The notes: generated by a model from the letters alone, not told the origin. DNA of 64,000 bases from Paraburkholderia sediminicola (GCF_902859805.1 NZ_CADIKC010000002.1:496001-560000), one strand, 5' to 3'; positions 1-10,501 are shown, counted from the first letter of the stretch. A program made the numbers and translations.

Positions 1-234
1 GAGGTCAGCCAATACCTGACCGACGACCGTTTCAGAGTGCCCTTGCGAATAGGCGTCAGCTGTATCGATCAGATTGATGCCGCGCTCGACGGCCAGCGTG
101 ACGAGCCGAGCGGCCTGGGCGCGGTCGAGGCCGGCAATTTCGCCCCAGATTCCGGTACCGGCACCAAAGGTCATGGCGCCAAGACAAAGACGGGAAATGC
201 GCAGGCCTGACCTGCCGAGTGTGCTGTATTCCAT
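1..234 (-). CDS. aldo/keto reductase, N-terminal part (cut by window start)
   Basis: Reading the minus strand from the ATG at 234 gives 78 codons that run off the window edge. The protein opens with MEYSTLGRSGLRIS and continues with RLCLGAMTFG and later GINLIDTADAYSQG. These are the strand-1 region and the catalytic-Asp motif (D of DTADAYS) of the aldo/keto reductase superfamily, which are NADPH-dependent TIM-barrel reductases. The catalytic Tyr falls within the same visible motif, while Lys and His lie outside the window. The substrate cannot be told. It lies on the same strand as the NmrA-type gene behind it, but a strong hairpin separates the two. Confidence 0.85.
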   Translation of the reverse strand, partial: MEYSTLGRSGLRISRLCLGAMTFGAGTGIWGEIAGLDRAQAARLVTLAVERGINLIDTADAYSQGHSETVVGQVLADL

Positions 235-281
235 AGCGAATCCCTTGATTTGAATCTCTTGCTGAACGATGAGCGGAAAGC

Positions 282-317
282 ACCCGGCGACGCGGCGTCC
301 TGCACGCGTCGCCGGGT
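282..317 (-). terminator. 12-bp stem-loop after the NmrA-type gene
   Basis: Perfect inverted repeat ACCCGGCGACGC / GCGTCGCCGGGT with a 12-nt loop, just past the stop codon of the reductase at 330. It is G+C-rich and has no clear U-run, so termination is inferred from position and stem strength. Confidence 0.55.
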
Positions 318-329
318 ATGTCCGCGTCG

Positions 330-1196
330 TTAGGCCGCCTGCGAGACGAGGCCTCGCAGAACGGTTTCCAGTTCCACCTCACCCTTGACGATGTCCGCTT
401 CATCGCTTTCGAACGCGATGAAGCCTTCATTGAAACCGTCGAGCATGCGCATGCGCGGCAGCGGGTCCGTCGTACCCTGGGAGCGGAACAGCTCGCCCCA
501 GGTTTCGCGCAGCACCACCTCCGCACAAACCGAACGACCAAGCACCTGGGCAAATGCCGCGGCCAGATCGTTCGGGCTCACACGTTGCGGCCCCTCCAGT
601 TCGACGACACGCACGCCGCTCCAGGTTTGTTGCAGCAGTTGCGCGGCGACTCGCCCCACGTCCGCGGTCGCGACCATTGGCACCGCCTTGTGGAGCGGCT
701 TCAGAAAGCTGGGGATCACCCCTGTGTCGCGGGCAGGCGCCACGTCCCACGCCGCGTTCTCCATGAACCAGCCAGGACGCAGGAATGTCACCGGCATCGG
801 CAAATCCTGAAGCGCCTGCTCCATCAGCGTACGTTGCGTGAGCAGATTGATTTCGGTGGCTTGCGCGCCGATCGTCGACAGGCAGACCACCTTGCCAGGC
901 GCTGCGGACTGAAGCGCCCCACGCACAGCGTCAATGACAGCACGTGCTTCTGGAAAGCCCGGCGATGGATCGAAATCGGAAGGCGGCAGGATGAAGACGC
1001 CTTGCGCGCCCGCGAAAGCGGCGGTAAGCGCTGTCTCGTCGTCCATGTCGGCGGTCACCACTTCACACCCGCGCTCGGCCCACGAACGTGCCCGAGCGGC
1101 ATCGCGTACCACCGCGCGTACCGGCTGACCGGCTGCGAGCAACGTGCGCGCCACCGCGCCGCCGACCTTTCCTGTTATCCCTGTGATTGCATACAT
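330..1196 (-). CDS. NmrA-family NAD(P)-binding reductase
   Basis: 288-residue Rossmann protein starting MYAITGITGKVGGAVA, an atypical-SDR dinucleotide loop (TGxTGxxG-like). It then has VRAVVRD after beta-2 and the GVFILPP segment common in the NmrA / NAD(P)H:quinone-oxidoreductase-like group. An upstream in-frame start would add 14 residues, but the chosen ATG is preceded by AAGGAG and begins exactly at the first beta strand. Family members reduce quinones or act as redox sensors; the real substrate is unknown. The gene lies 42 nt downstream of the DUF4148 gene on the same strand, so the two may be co-transcribed and controlled by the divergent LysR regulator. Confidence 0.85.
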   Translation of the reverse strand: MYAITGITGKVGGAVARTLLAAGQPVRAVVRDAARARSWAERGCEVVTADMDDETALTAAFAGAQGVFILPPSDFDPSPGFPEARAVIDAVRGALQSAAPGKVVCLSTIGAQATEINLLTQRTLMEQALQDLPMPVTFLRPGWFMENAAWDVAPARDTGVIPSFLKPLHKAVPMVATADVGRVAAQLLQQTWSGVRVVELEGPQRVSPNDLAAAFAQVLGRSVCAEVVLRETWGELFRSQGTTDPLPRMRMLDGFNEGFIAFESDEADIVKGEVELETVLRGLVSQAA

Positions 1197-1238
1197 TGCA
1201 GCTTCTCCTTGCGTAAATAGAGGGGTCCCACGCGCCAA

Positions 1239-1592
1239 TCAACGATGCGCATAAAGCGAGTTGAACGGCGCATTCGCGAGGGCCGCTCCGGCAGTCACGC
1301 GATTGCCCGAATCGGACGAACCGCTGCGCACACCGCCCATGCCGCTGGCGACGTTCGACTCGGCGCCCTTCTGCGCAGCCACCGCGGCTTCGGCTGCCTG
1401 AATGTCGGTGGGGTAATGCGGATCGTTGGCGCGGCCGGGCTGGTAGCCCACGCCTTCCAGTTGGATGAGTTCCGCGCGCACCTGCGCACGCGTGACGGTC
1501 GAGCTGGATTCCTGAGCGTAGCCAGCGACAGGGAAGGCGATGGCGGCGGCAATAGCGGTGGCGACAGCGGCGGCGAAATAACGGGTATTCAT
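1239..1592 (-). CDS. DUF4148 secreted protein
   Basis: 117 residues with a Sec signal peptide (about residues 1-26, ending GYA before QESS). A short DUF4148 core follows: TRAQVRAELIQLEGVGYQPG and HYPTDIQAAEAAVAAQ. The family is very abundant in Burkholderiaceae, is periplasmic, and has no assigned function. The C-terminal third is Gly/Ser/Ala-rich and looks disordered. The gene is divergent from the LysR regulator across a short promoter region with two small palindromes. Confidence 0.9.
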   Translation of the reverse strand: MNTRYFAAAVATAIAAAIAFPVAGYAQESSSTVTRAQVRAELIQLEGVGYQPGRANDPHYPTDIQAAEAAVAAQKGAESNVASGMGGVRSGSSDSGNRVTAGAALANAPFNSLYAHR

Positions 1593-1681
1593 GGCAATGC
1601 TCCTTTGGATCGTTGCGGTCGAAACGGACCGTTGGGATGCATTGTGGGTAAACGCGATGAGAAACTAAATGACACGAATGA

Positions 1682-1707
1682 CACTTGTGAAGTGACAGGC
1701 AGTCACT
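1682..1707. promoter_or_regulatory. two abutting palindromes between DUF4148 and LysR genes
   Basis: CACTT-gtg-AAGTG (1682-1694) overlaps AGTGAC-aggca-GTCACT (1691-1707) in the divergent intergenic region. A LysR-type binding site here is likely by position; binding itself is inference. Confidence 0.45.
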
Positions 1708-1752
1708 AATGAGCCATAGTGCGGTTTTTGAAGCACTGTGCGGAGGGCGCCA

Positions 1753-2667
1753 ATGAGATCGTCCAGCGAAAATCTCTCTAGCGGTATCAGCGTATTTGCG
1801 GCTGTGGTCGATGCGGGGACGTTCGCAGCCGCATCCGAAGTGATGGGTATGTCACCACCCGGAGTTAGCCGGGCAATCGCCCGGCTCGAAAAGCGGCTGA
1901 AAATACGGCTCTTCAATCGGACGACCCGCGCCGTTTCCCTCACGGAAGAGGGCAAACGGTTCTACGAGCAGGTCATGCCGCACTTAAGGGGAATGGAAGA
2001 AGCGGCGGCCGCCGCATCAGGCGGCACCGCGACGGTACGCGGAAAGCTGCGAATCAATCTTGATCCGGCTTTTTTGCGAGTCCTTCTGGGCCCGAAGCTC
2101 GACGAATTCATGGAGGCGCATCCTGAACTTGAACTCGAGTTCATTGCGAGAGATCAGCTTGGCGACCTCATCGTGGACGGCTTCGATCTGGCCTTGCGAT
2201 TTGGCGAACCCCGCTCATCCAGTCTGATTGCGCGAAAGCTTCTGGACACCGCTGTTGTCACCGTCGCAGCACCCTCGTACCTCGCTCGCCGGGGACGGCC
2301 GGCGGAGCCTCAAGATCTGGGTCGCGGGGCGCACCGGTGCCTCGAATTCCGGAACCCGGAAACCGGAAAGCCATATCCGTGGGAGTTTCATCGCAAGCGC
2401 AAAAAGCTGATTGTCGAAACGAATGGACGGCTTACGGTGAACGATCCGAGCGCTCTCCTCAACGCGTGTCTGGCCGGCTCCGGCATCGCGCAGATGCTTC
2501 TGATCGGAGCGGAACCGCTGATTCGGGAGGGGCGGCTCGTCAACCTGTTCCCGGACTGGCCGGATGAGCGCTTTCCAATCTACGCTTACCATCCATCGCG
2601 GCACCATACGCCGGCCAAGACAAGGGTGTTTCTCGACTTCATCGTCGCTTTGACGAGTACGGGTTAG
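1753..2667 (+). CDS. LysR-family transcriptional regulator
   Basis: 304 residues. The winged helix-turn-helix (about residues 10-65) contains VVDAGTFAAASEVMGMSPPGVSRAIARLEKRL in split form, followed by FNRTTRAVSLTEEG. A LysR substrate-binding domain fills the rest and includes FDLALRFGEP. An ATG five codons earlier is in frame, but the chosen ATG has GGAGG about 8 nt upstream. It is divergent from the DUF4148/NmrA genes, its probable targets. The subgroup (dihydro-YafC/DsdC-like, acting on redox genes) cannot be settled from sequence alone. Confidence 0.9.
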   Translation: MRSSSENLSSGISVFAAVVDAGTFAAASEVMGMSPPGVSRAIARLEKRLKIRLFNRTTRAVSLTEEGKRFYEQVMPHLRGMEEAAAAASGGTATVRGKLRINLDPAFLRVLLGPKLDEFMEAHPELELEFIARDQLGDLIVDGFDLALRFGEPRSSSLIARKLLDTAVVTVAAPSYLARRGRPAEPQDLGRGAHRCLEFRNPETGKPYPWEFHRKRKKLIVETNGRLTVNDPSALLNACLAGSGIAQMLLIGAEPLIREGRLVNLFPDWPDERFPIYAYHPSRHHTPAKTRVFLDFIVALTSTG

Positions 2668-2709
2668 CCAGCGGCGCCAGCGGCAGCAGAGAGCCCCGGG
2701 TGTGCCGTT

Positions 2710-4008
2710 TCAGGCCCGCCAGGCCGGCCCCTCAGGAAAGTCATATTCATCGAGCGAGGCCGCAAGCATTTCGATGCTGTAGCCGGCGCGTTGCGGCGGC
2801 ATATAACGGCCGTTTCGAATTACGACGGGATCGACAAAATGCTCATGCAGATGATCCACGTATTCGAGCACCCGGTTATCCAGCGACGCCGACACGCAGA
2901 TATAGTCGAACAGTGAAATGTGCTGGACGTACTCGCACAGACCGACCCCGCCCGCATGCGGACACACGGGCACACCGAATTTCGCCGCCATCAACAGGAC
3001 GATGATCACCTCGTTCAGACCGCCCAGGCGGCAGCTATCGACCTGACAGAAATCGATGGCCTGCGCCTGCAGCAACTGCTTGAACATCACGCGGTTATGA
3101 CAGTGCTCACCGGTCGCGACACCAATGGGCCGAATCCGCTGGCGGATAGCCGCGTGGCCGAGAATGTCGTCGGGACTCGTGGGTTCCTCGATCCACCAGG
3201 GGTCGAATTCCGCCAGGCGCCGCATGTTCGCGACCGCTTCGTCGACGTCCCACACCTGATTCGCGTCCATCATCAGCTTCAGGTTTTCGCCGATTTCTTC
3301 GCGCAGAATGCGGGCCCGGCGCATATCTTCTTCGATATTTCCACCCACCTTCTGCTTGAAGTGCGTCCAGCCCTGCGCGACGCCTTCACGTGCGAGCCGG
3401 CGAATCTTGTCGTCGTCGTAGCCGAGCCAGCCGGCCGACGTCGTGTAGGCCGGATAGCCATGCGCCAGCATGTCCTTTTCGCGCTCGCCTCTTGTCTTTG
3501 CATGACGGTGCAGCATGGCGATGGCTTCCTGCGGCGTGATCGCATCGGTCACATAGCGGAAGTCGAGACACCGCACGAGCTCTTCGGGGCTCATGTCGAC
3601 GAGAAGCTTCCACACCGGCTTGCCTTCCGCTTTGGCCCACAGGTCCCAGGCCGCGTTCACGACAGCCGCCGTCGCCAGATGAATCGCGCCCTTGTCCGGA
3701 CCGATCCAGCGCAACTGGCTGTCCGACGTCAGCGTGCGCCAGAAGGCGCCCATGTTCGCGGCGATATCCTCGAGCTTTGTGCCGACCACCAGCGGGGCAA
3801 GCGCCTTCACCGCGCTCACGCAGATCTCGTTGCCGCGGCCGATGGTGAAGGTGAGGCCATGGCCTGTGAGCCCGGTCGGCGAATCGGTTTCGAGCGTCAC
3901 ATAGGTGGCGGAGTAATCCGGTGCGGCGTTCATCGCATCGGAGCCGTCGAGTGAACGCGAGGTCGGGAACCGAATGTCCCGGACGGACAGCCTGGTGATC
4001 GTGGGCAT
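2710..4008 (-). CDS. L-fuconate dehydratase (enolase superfamily)
   Basis: 432 residues, the usual length of L-fuconate dehydratase, which converts L-fuconate to 2-keto-3-deoxy-L-fuconate in the oxidative L-fucose pathway. The active-site set is complete: the KxK pair K218/K220 in HFKQK, metal ligands D248 (MMDAN), E274 (WIEEP) and E301 (TGEHCH), and H351 (CPHAGG). As I recall, these positions coincide with those of the characterised Xanthomonas enzyme. The ATG chosen follows AGGAGGGG; a longer frame upstream has no comparable site. It lies downstream of a sugar ABC transporter on the same strand but behind a terminator-like element, so it may have its own promoter. The other fucose-pathway enzymes are not in this window. 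Confidence 0.93.
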   Translation of the reverse strand: MPTITRLSVRDIRFPTSRSLDGSDAMNAAPDYSATYVTLETDSPTGLTGHGLTFTIGRGNEICVSAVKALAPLVVGTKLEDIAANMGAFWRTLTSDSQLRWIGPDKGAIHLATAAVVNAAWDLWAKAEGKPVWKLLVDMSPEELVRCLDFRYVTDAITPQEAIAMLHRHAKTRGEREKDMLAHGYPAYTTSAGWLGYDDDKIRRLAREGVAQGWTHFKQKVGGNIEEDMRRARILREEIGENLKLMMDANQVWDVDEAVANMRRLAEFDPWWIEEPTSPDDILGHAAIRQRIRPIGVATGEHCHNRVMFKQLLQAQAIDFCQVDSCRLGGLNEVIIVLLMAAKFGVPVCPHAGGVGLCEYVQHISLFDYICVSASLDNRVLEYVDHLHEHFVDPVVIRNGRYMPPQRAGYSIEMLAASLDEYDFPEGPAWRA

Positions 4009-4050
4009 CTGAACCCCTCCTCTGCGACAGCTATCGTGTTCTGCTTCTAA

Positions 4051-4086
4051 GCAAAGAGGCCGTGCGTGCACGCCTCGCCTCTTTGC
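4051..4086. repeat. long stem-loop upstream of the dehydratase gene
   Basis: GCAAAGAGGC and GCCTCTTTGC form a perfect 10-bp stem, and the enclosed CGTGC-gt-GCACG can pair as an inner stem. It sits between the transporter terminator and the dehydratase start, so it would lie in the 5' leader of any read-through message. It could be an mRNA-stability element or an operator. Confidence 0.5.
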
Positions 4087-4124
4087 AGCCACCTTCGTTC
4101 CACGCGGACGCGAGGCAAGGCGGG

Positions 4125-4150
4125 AAAAGAAAAGGGAGCGCCGCGCCCCC
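4125..4150 (-). terminator. Rho-independent terminator after the binding-protein gene
   Basis: On the minus strand a G+C-rich stem (GGG-GCGC / GCGC-CCC with one G:U-type position) is followed by TTTTCTTTT. It lies 30 nt past the stop codon of the periplasmic binding protein and separates the transporter from the dehydratase gene. Confidence 0.65.
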
Positions 4151-4179
4151 TCCTCTCTCTTCGCCTCAGGCAGCGCCGG

Positions 4180-5121
4180 TCAATCGTAGAGCACAGCAGC
4201 GATCTTCGGATCGCTCATATTGCTCTTGTCGTACCAGTAGAAGCCCGTGTCGACCTTCTTCGGCAGTTTCTCGCCCTTCAACGCCTTCACTGCAGAGTCG
4301 ACGACGCATTTGCCGATGCCGACCGGGTTCTGCGTAATGGCGCCGGCCATCAAGCCCGAATTGATGTCGTCCTTCTGCTCCTTGCCCGAGTCGTAGCCAA
4401 TCAGGACGACCTTCTTGCCCGACTCCTTGACGCCGATCGCAGCACCTTCCGCCGAGCCTTCATTCGCCCCAAAAATGCCCTTGAGATTGGGGTTGGCCTG
4501 GAGCATCGTCTTGGCGATTTCCGCCGACTTCAGGTGGTCGCCGCCGCCATACTGGACTGAGACAATCTTGATGTTCGGGTGCTTCGCTTTCATCTCATTC
4601 AGGAAACCATCGCGACGATCGATGCCGGTGCGGCTGGTCTGGTCATGCACCACCAGACCGACCTCCCCGGCATTGCCGATCGCCTCGGCCATCTTGTCGG
4701 CGGCGAGGGCGGCCGCGGCAACATTGTCGGTCGCGCACGTGGTCAACGGAATGTCGCTGTCGACGCCCGAGTCGAAGGCGATCACGGGTATTTTGGCGGC
4801 CTGCGCCCGCTTCAGCAGCGGAATGGCCGCCTTGCTATCGAGCGCGGCGATGCCGAGCGCCTGGGGCTTCTTGGCGAGTGCCGCCGAGAGCATGTCGATC
4901 TGCTTGTCGACCATGGCCTCGGTTTCCGGACCCTCGAAGGTGATCCTGACGTTGTGCTCCTTGGCCGACTGTTCCGCGCCGGCTTTGACCGCCTGCCAGA
5001 ACTGGTGCTGGAAGCCCTTCGAGATGAGCGGGATGTAGGTATCCTGCGCGTACGTCACACTCGCCCCGCCAATGAGCGCGCCAACGCCGACCACGACACC
5101 GACTAGTCTTCTTTTCAACAT
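4180..5121 (-). CDS. sugar ABC transporter periplasmic-binding protein (RbsB type)
   Basis: 313 residues. A signal peptide (about 1-25, cleaved after TYA) precedes a type-I periplasmic-binding fold: DTYIPLISKGFQHQFWQAVKAG at the first strand, then GIAALDSKAAIPLLKRAQ, PVIAFDSGVD and GIFGANEGSAEGA. This is the cluster-B sugar-binding group (ribose, xylose, galactose). The start follows AGGAGGAG. It is the last gene of the order ATPase-permease-binding protein; the binding protein usually comes first. The neighbouring fuconate dehydratase suggests L-fucose, or a related deoxy-hexose or L-arabinose-like sugar, as ligand; that is inference. Confidence 0.92.
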   Translation of the reverse strand: MLKRRLVGVVVGVGALIGGASVTYAQDTYIPLISKGFQHQFWQAVKAGAEQSAKEHNVRITFEGPETEAMVDKQIDMLSAALAKKPQALGIAALDSKAAIPLLKRAQAAKIPVIAFDSGVDSDIPLTTCATDNVAAAALAADKMAEAIGNAGEVGLVVHDQTSRTGIDRRDGFLNEMKAKHPNIKIVSVQYGGGDHLKSAEIAKTMLQANPNLKGIFGANEGSAEGAAIGVKESGKKVVLIGYDSGKEQKDDINSGLMAGAITQNPVGIGKCVVDSAVKALKGEKLPKKVDTGFYWYDKSNMSDPKIAAVLYD

Positions 5122-5244
5122 GGGGTTCTCCTCCTAAGTTGGCCATCAACCTTCAGCCGTGCGGGGAGCCTTGGGCGCTCCCTTTTCTTGATCCGGTTTT
5201 TTGATCCTGCTTCTTGATTCTGATTCGCGTAGCGTCCACCTTCG

Positions 5245-6270
5245 TCAGCTTTTCTTGCGCCGCAAAATATCGGCATAAACCGCGAGAATGATGATGAGGC
5301 CGGTCACCACGATCTGCCATTCCTGTGCAACGGACATGATGCGCAGGCCGTTGGTCAGCACGCTCATGATGAACGCGCCGATGATCGTGCCCAGAATCGT
5401 GCCCGCGCCGCCGCTAAGCGAGGTCCCGCCGATGACCACGGCGGCGATCGCTTCGAGTTCGTAACCTTGGCCTAGCGCCGGCTGGGCCGAATTCAGGCGC
5501 GAGGCAATCAGCAGCCCGGCGATGCCGCAAATGGCCCCGGCGAGACCGTAAATCGCGATCTTCCACCGGTCGACATTCACGCCGGAAAGGCGCACCGCTT
5601 CTTCGTTGCTGCCGAGCGCAAAGGTGTAGCGGCCGAGCGCCGTGCGATTGAGCGTGACCGAACTCACCACCGCAAGGAAAAACAGGATCAGGACCGCATT
5701 CGGAACCGGCAGGCTCGGCAGGAAAGAGCCGATCAGTGAATCCTGGGAAATCATGTAGAAGTTTTCAGTGTCGGTGAAATAGATCGGCTTGTCGGCCGAG
5801 ACGACGAGCGAAAGGCCTTTCAGCAGCAGCATCATGCCCAGGGTGGCGATGAACGGCGGTATTTTCATCTTCGCCGTGAGCGTGCCCGAAATGGTCCCGC
5901 AGATCGCGCCCGTCCCGATCGCAGCCAGGACGCCGGTCCACATCGGCAAATGCCAATAGGTCAGAAACACGCCACAGATGACCGCCGTGAAGGTCATCAA
6001 AGTGCCGACGGACAAATCGATGCCGCCGGTGATGATGACGAACGTGCAGGCAATCGCCAGCACGCCGTTGACGGCCGTCGCCTGCAGAATCCCCAGCATG
6101 TTGTCCATCTGCATGAACGCAGGGGACGCGAAGCTGAAAAAGACCAGCAACAGGATCAGGCTCCCGAAGGCGAGCAGCTTTTGCAGAGCAGTCGGCGTGA
6201 AGACGCGGGCTCTAAGGCCGGACAACCGTCCCTCGCTAGCGAGCGTCGAAGTATCCGATGGCTGTGTCAT
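5245..6270 (-). CDS. sugar ABC transporter permease (RbsC/BPD_transp_2 type)
   Basis: 341 residues, strongly hydrophobic, with about eight to ten membrane helices. Family landmarks include TGGIDLSVGTLM near residue 85, TLGMMLLLKGLSLV and GSNEEAVRLSGVNVDRWK. Also present is the cytoplasmic coupling region near GYELEAIAAVVIGGTSLSGGAG in split form. The start follows GGAGAG. It lies 24 nt downstream of the ATPase gene and 123 nt upstream of the binding-protein gene, all on one strand, so the three form a carbohydrate importer. Two copies per complex would be expected. Confidence 0.93.
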   Translation of the reverse strand: MTQPSDTSTLASEGRLSGLRARVFTPTALQKLLAFGSLILLLVFFSFASPAFMQMDNMLGILQATAVNGVLAIACTFVIITGGIDLSVGTLMTFTAVICGVFLTYWHLPMWTGVLAAIGTGAICGTISGTLTAKMKIPPFIATLGMMLLLKGLSLVVSADKPIYFTDTENFYMISQDSLIGSFLPSLPVPNAVLILFFLAVVSSVTLNRTALGRYTFALGSNEEAVRLSGVNVDRWKIAIYGLAGAICGIAGLLIASRLNSAQPALGQGYELEAIAAVVIGGTSLSGGAGTILGTIIGAFIMSVLTNGLRIMSVAQEWQIVVTGLIIILAVYADILRRKKS

Positions 6271-6294
6271 AAACTGGATCTCTCCTCTTGGGGC

Positions 6295-7806
<1,512 letters not shown>

Positions 7807-8072
7807 GACGCGGATTGGACGGCAATTCCGCGACCGCCGCCGGCCTCAATTCGGGGAGCGGGTCGAGCAAGCGCGGGAAGCCGCTGCGCCGGGCGTTGCC
7901 GGGTATCGCGACTGAAATCGTAACGAGAAGCCAGACACATTGCTGGGCCACCCAAACTGATGTGCCACGATTTTACGACGCTGAATGGCAGCGGCTCAAG
8001 CGTAGGCATTCCCTAGTGTCGTGCGCATAAGTATCTCGCGGCCACTTCCCACTATTTGGTTTGCCGCTCGTT

Positions 8073-9035
8073 TCAGGCCGGTTCGGCGGTCGCCACGCCA
8101 CGCAGGCTCCGCTCTACAGACGGCTGTTCATGGCTTACATGCCGCGCCGTTTCGAACAGTTCCGCGAGCCAGTTGACGAAGGCGAGCACGCGAGGCGGAG
8201 CGCGGCGATGACGCAGATACGCGACCGATACCGGCAGCGCCGCGGGCCGGTGATGCGGCAGCACTTCACGCAGCCGCCCGGAGTCGAGATAAGGCTGGGC
8301 GAGCGCCCGCGGCGGCTGGATCAGTCCAAGTCCGCGCAGCCCGCATTCGAGATATGCATGCTCGTCGCTCACCTGCACGAAGCCCCCAAGCGGCACGCTG
8401 ACCGTGTCGCCTTCGACCTGAAAATCGAAATCCGCCGCACGCCCTGTTTGCGCGCACATGTGGTTCACCGCGGCATGACCGCTTAGCTCATCGAACCGTT
8501 GCGGCGTGCCGCACCGGGCGAGATAAAGCGGGCTCGCACAGGTCACGCGCTCGAGTGCGCCCAGTCGGCGAGCGGCGAGGCTCGCGTCCGGCAACTTTCC
8601 AGTCAGAACGCAGCAATCGATCGCTTCGCCGACCCGTTCGACCTGGCGATTGCTGACACCGAAGGTGAGCAGGATGTGCTCGTAGCGCGCGTGAAAATCG
8701 TCGAGAGCCGGAAACACGATCGCGTTCGCGACGACCGCCGGCATCTCGACGCGTAACCGCCCGCGCGGCCGGTCATCGGGATGCCTCAGGCTCGCCTCGA
8801 TGTCGTCGATGTCGGCGAGAATCTGCACGCAACGCTCGTAATACGCGGCCCCCTCGGCAGTCAGACTGAGCCGGCGCGTGGTGCGCACGAGCAACTGGAT
8901 GCCGAGCATGGCTTCGAGGTTCTGCACGAGTGTTGTCGCGCTTGCACGCGGAATCCCGAGCGACTGCGCGGCGCGGGTAAAGCTGTTGGCGTCGACGATG
9001 CGTACGAAGGTCTGCATCGCCATGATGCGATCCAT
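8073..9035 (-). CDS. LysR-family transcriptional regulator
   Basis: 320 residues. The N-terminal winged HTH has FVRIVDANSFTRAAQSLGIP then ATTLVQNLEAMLG, and LLVRTTRRLSLTAEG ends it. A LysR effector domain follows. A longer frame exists, but the ATG at 9035 carries GGAGAG upstream and begins at MDRIMAMQTF, typical for this subgroup. Its C-terminus extends about 20 residues past the usual end. No divergent gene adjoins it; the transporter operon and the DsbA-like gene lie on its own strand, so its target is unclear. Confidence 0.88.
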   Translation of the reverse strand: MDRIMAMQTFVRIVDANSFTRAAQSLGIPRASATTLVQNLEAMLGIQLLVRTTRRLSLTAEGAAYYERCVQILADIDDIEASLRHPDDRPRGRLRVEMPAVVANAIVFPALDDFHARYEHILLTFGVSNRQVERVGEAIDCCVLTGKLPDASLAARRLGALERVTCASPLYLARCGTPQRFDELSGHAAVNHMCAQTGRAADFDFQVEGDTVSVPLGGFVQVSDEHAYLECGLRGLGLIQPPRALAQPYLDSGRLREVLPHHRPAALPVSVAYLRHRRAPPRVLAFVNWLAELFETARHVSHEQPSVERSLRGVATAEPA

Positions 9036-9176
9036 CACGAGCGTCTCTCCTATGGATGTCGAGGCGCTATGGAACACATCACCAGCCTCGTCCTTGTAGA
9101 GCACACTAATGCCTTGCATCGAACGGTGTGAGTGACAAGTGTGGCGGGATTCGGCGTGCGGCAATGAACCCGGTTA

Positions 9177-9200
9177 CGACCCGTTGCACGCAACGGGTCG
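9177..9200 (-). terminator. 10-bp hairpin after the DsbA-like gene
   Basis: CGACCCGTTG-cacg-CAACGGGTCG, a perfect stem with a 4-nt loop, 35 nt past the stop codon of the DsbA-like gene. It has no U-run, so termination is inferred. Confidence 0.5.
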
Positions 9201-9234
9201 CCGGCGCGATTTACCGATTCGCCGATTTGCCGTC

Positions 9235-9876
9235 CTACGCTTCGGCGAGAATCTGCTGGATGACTTGCTCGAAGGTTTCCACGGGTTGTCCGCCGCTCAC
9301 CAGATAGCGACCGTTGAAGATGATCGCCGGCACGGACTGGATGCCCTTCGCCTGGTATTCCCGTTCTTCCGCACGAACGTCGTCTGCATAGATTCCGCTG
9401 CGCAGTACCTCCGCCGCTTGTGCTGCGTCGAGCCCCACGGACTGGGCCGCTTCAACCAGGACTTCGTGATTGCTCGGGTCCTTGCCCTCGGCATGATAGG
9501 CCCGCAACAGCGCCAGTTTGAGCGGCAACTGCTTGCCTTCGATACCGGCCCAATGCAGCAGGCGGTGCGCATCGAAGGTGTTATAGACGTGCGTACGCGG
9601 GCCGAAGTCGAAGCCAACGCTCGCCCCGCGCTCGCGGATCATGGCCTGGGTCTCCGCAATCTGCTCCGGGGTGCGTCCGTATTTCTTGCCGAGATAATCG
9701 ACAATGGCCTCGCCGTCCGGCCCCATCTCCGGATTCAGCTCGAAGGGATGCACGGTGACTTGAGCGTCGACCGTATCGCTCAAGCGCGACAGTGCAAGCT
9801 CGAGTGACGACAGGCCGATGGCACACCACGGGCATGCGATATCGGAGACAAAATCGATTGTTAGCTGTTGTTTCAT
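9235..9876 (-). CDS. DsbA-family oxidoreductase, FrnE-like
   Basis: 213 residues, thioredoxin fold with a helical insertion. The active site is CPWC at residues 15-18 in DFVSDIACPWCAIG. The cis-Pro region near the C-terminus reads GIQSVPAIIFNGRYLVSGGQP. No signal peptide, so it is cytoplasmic like FrnE of Deinococcus and the 2-hydroxychromene-isomerase-like group, not a periplasmic DsbA. The start has AGGAAAG upstream; the frame extends further but starts at the wrong place for the fold. Its role is thiol-disulfide chemistry, perhaps in oxidative-stress defence. Confidence 0.9.
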   Translation of the reverse strand: MKQQLTIDFVSDIACPWCAIGLSSLELALSRLSDTVDAQVTVHPFELNPEMGPDGEAIVDYLGKKYGRTPEQIAETQAMIRERGASVGFDFGPRTHVYNTFDAHRLLHWAGIEGKQLPLKLALLRAYHAEGKDPSNHEVLVEAAQSVGLDAAQAAEVLRSGIYADDVRAEEREYQAKGIQSVPAIIFNGRYLVSGGQPVETFEQVIQQILAEA

Positions 9877-10018
9877 TGCTTTCCTGACTGAAATAACCTG
9901 AGGCGCGGCCGCTTCGCTGCGACACAAAACGGCCCACAGGGTAGCCTAGCCTGAATCGCTGATTTCTGCAGGACCGCGCTCCGGATGGTCGCCGCAGCGC
10001 TCATCCGCGGCGTAACGC

Positions 10019-10501
10019 TCAGTCCGGCATTCCGTTGTGGTCCCCGAGCGGCCTCGCGGGCCAGTCCACCCAGCGATCCGCGCGGGTTCGTTCGTGCGCT
10101 TCGTTCAGCGGATAGCGAATGCGGTTGTCGTCGCGCGGACGCTCACCGATTACCATTAACCTGACTTCGTCTTTCGTATTGTTGATGAAGGTGTGGCAGA
10201 TGCCCGTGCCTGACGGAAACGCGACGGAATCGCCTTCAGCAATCGGATGAAGCACACCGTCGATCCAGACATCGGGCTTGCCTTCGAGCACGTACACAAA
10301 CTCCTGCTCGGTACTTTCGGCGTGCGGGTATGACGTGCGCCGGCCGGGTAAAAGCCTCACGTGATGAATGCCAATGCGCGTGATGCCGAGCGCGGCGGAA
10401 AGCGGCGCGTCGAGCGCCATTTTTTCGGTGTCGCCGCGATAGGAATGCGCATCCGGTTCTTCCAGCTCAGTCCAGTGCTTGATGAAATCGGGTCGGCTCA
10501 T
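10019..10501 (-). CDS. cupin-domain protein
   Basis: 160 residues with one cupin barrel. HVRLLPGRRTSYPHAESTEQEFVYVLEG carries the first motif (H of YPH, then E), and GTGICHTFIN carries the second-motif His. Small metal-binding cupins of this type are often isomerases, dioxygenases or sugar-binding regulators; the function here is unknown. AAGGAGAA precedes the ATG. It lies immediately downstream of the beta-lactamase gene on the same strand (48 nt gap), so co-transcription is possible. Confidence 0.85.
   Translation of the reverse strand: MSRPDFIKHWTELEEPDAHSYRGDTEKMALDAPLSAALGITRIGIHHVRLLPGRRTSYPHAESTEQEFVYVLEGKPDVWIDGVLHPIAEGDSVAFPSGTGICHTFINNTKDEVRLMVIGERPRDDNRIRYPLNEAHERTRADRWVDWPARPLGDHNGMPD

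Noticed and set aside
318..1220. 900-bp open frame on the plus strand opposite the NmrA-type gene
   Set aside because: The minus-strand frame has a clear Rossmann protein and ribosome-binding site; the plus frame has no recognisable domain and is a high-G+C shadow.
2920..3954. 1-kb plus-strand open frame over the fuconate dehydratase gene
   Set aside because: The dehydratase has all catalytic residues. The opposite frame is an antisense shadow with no domain.
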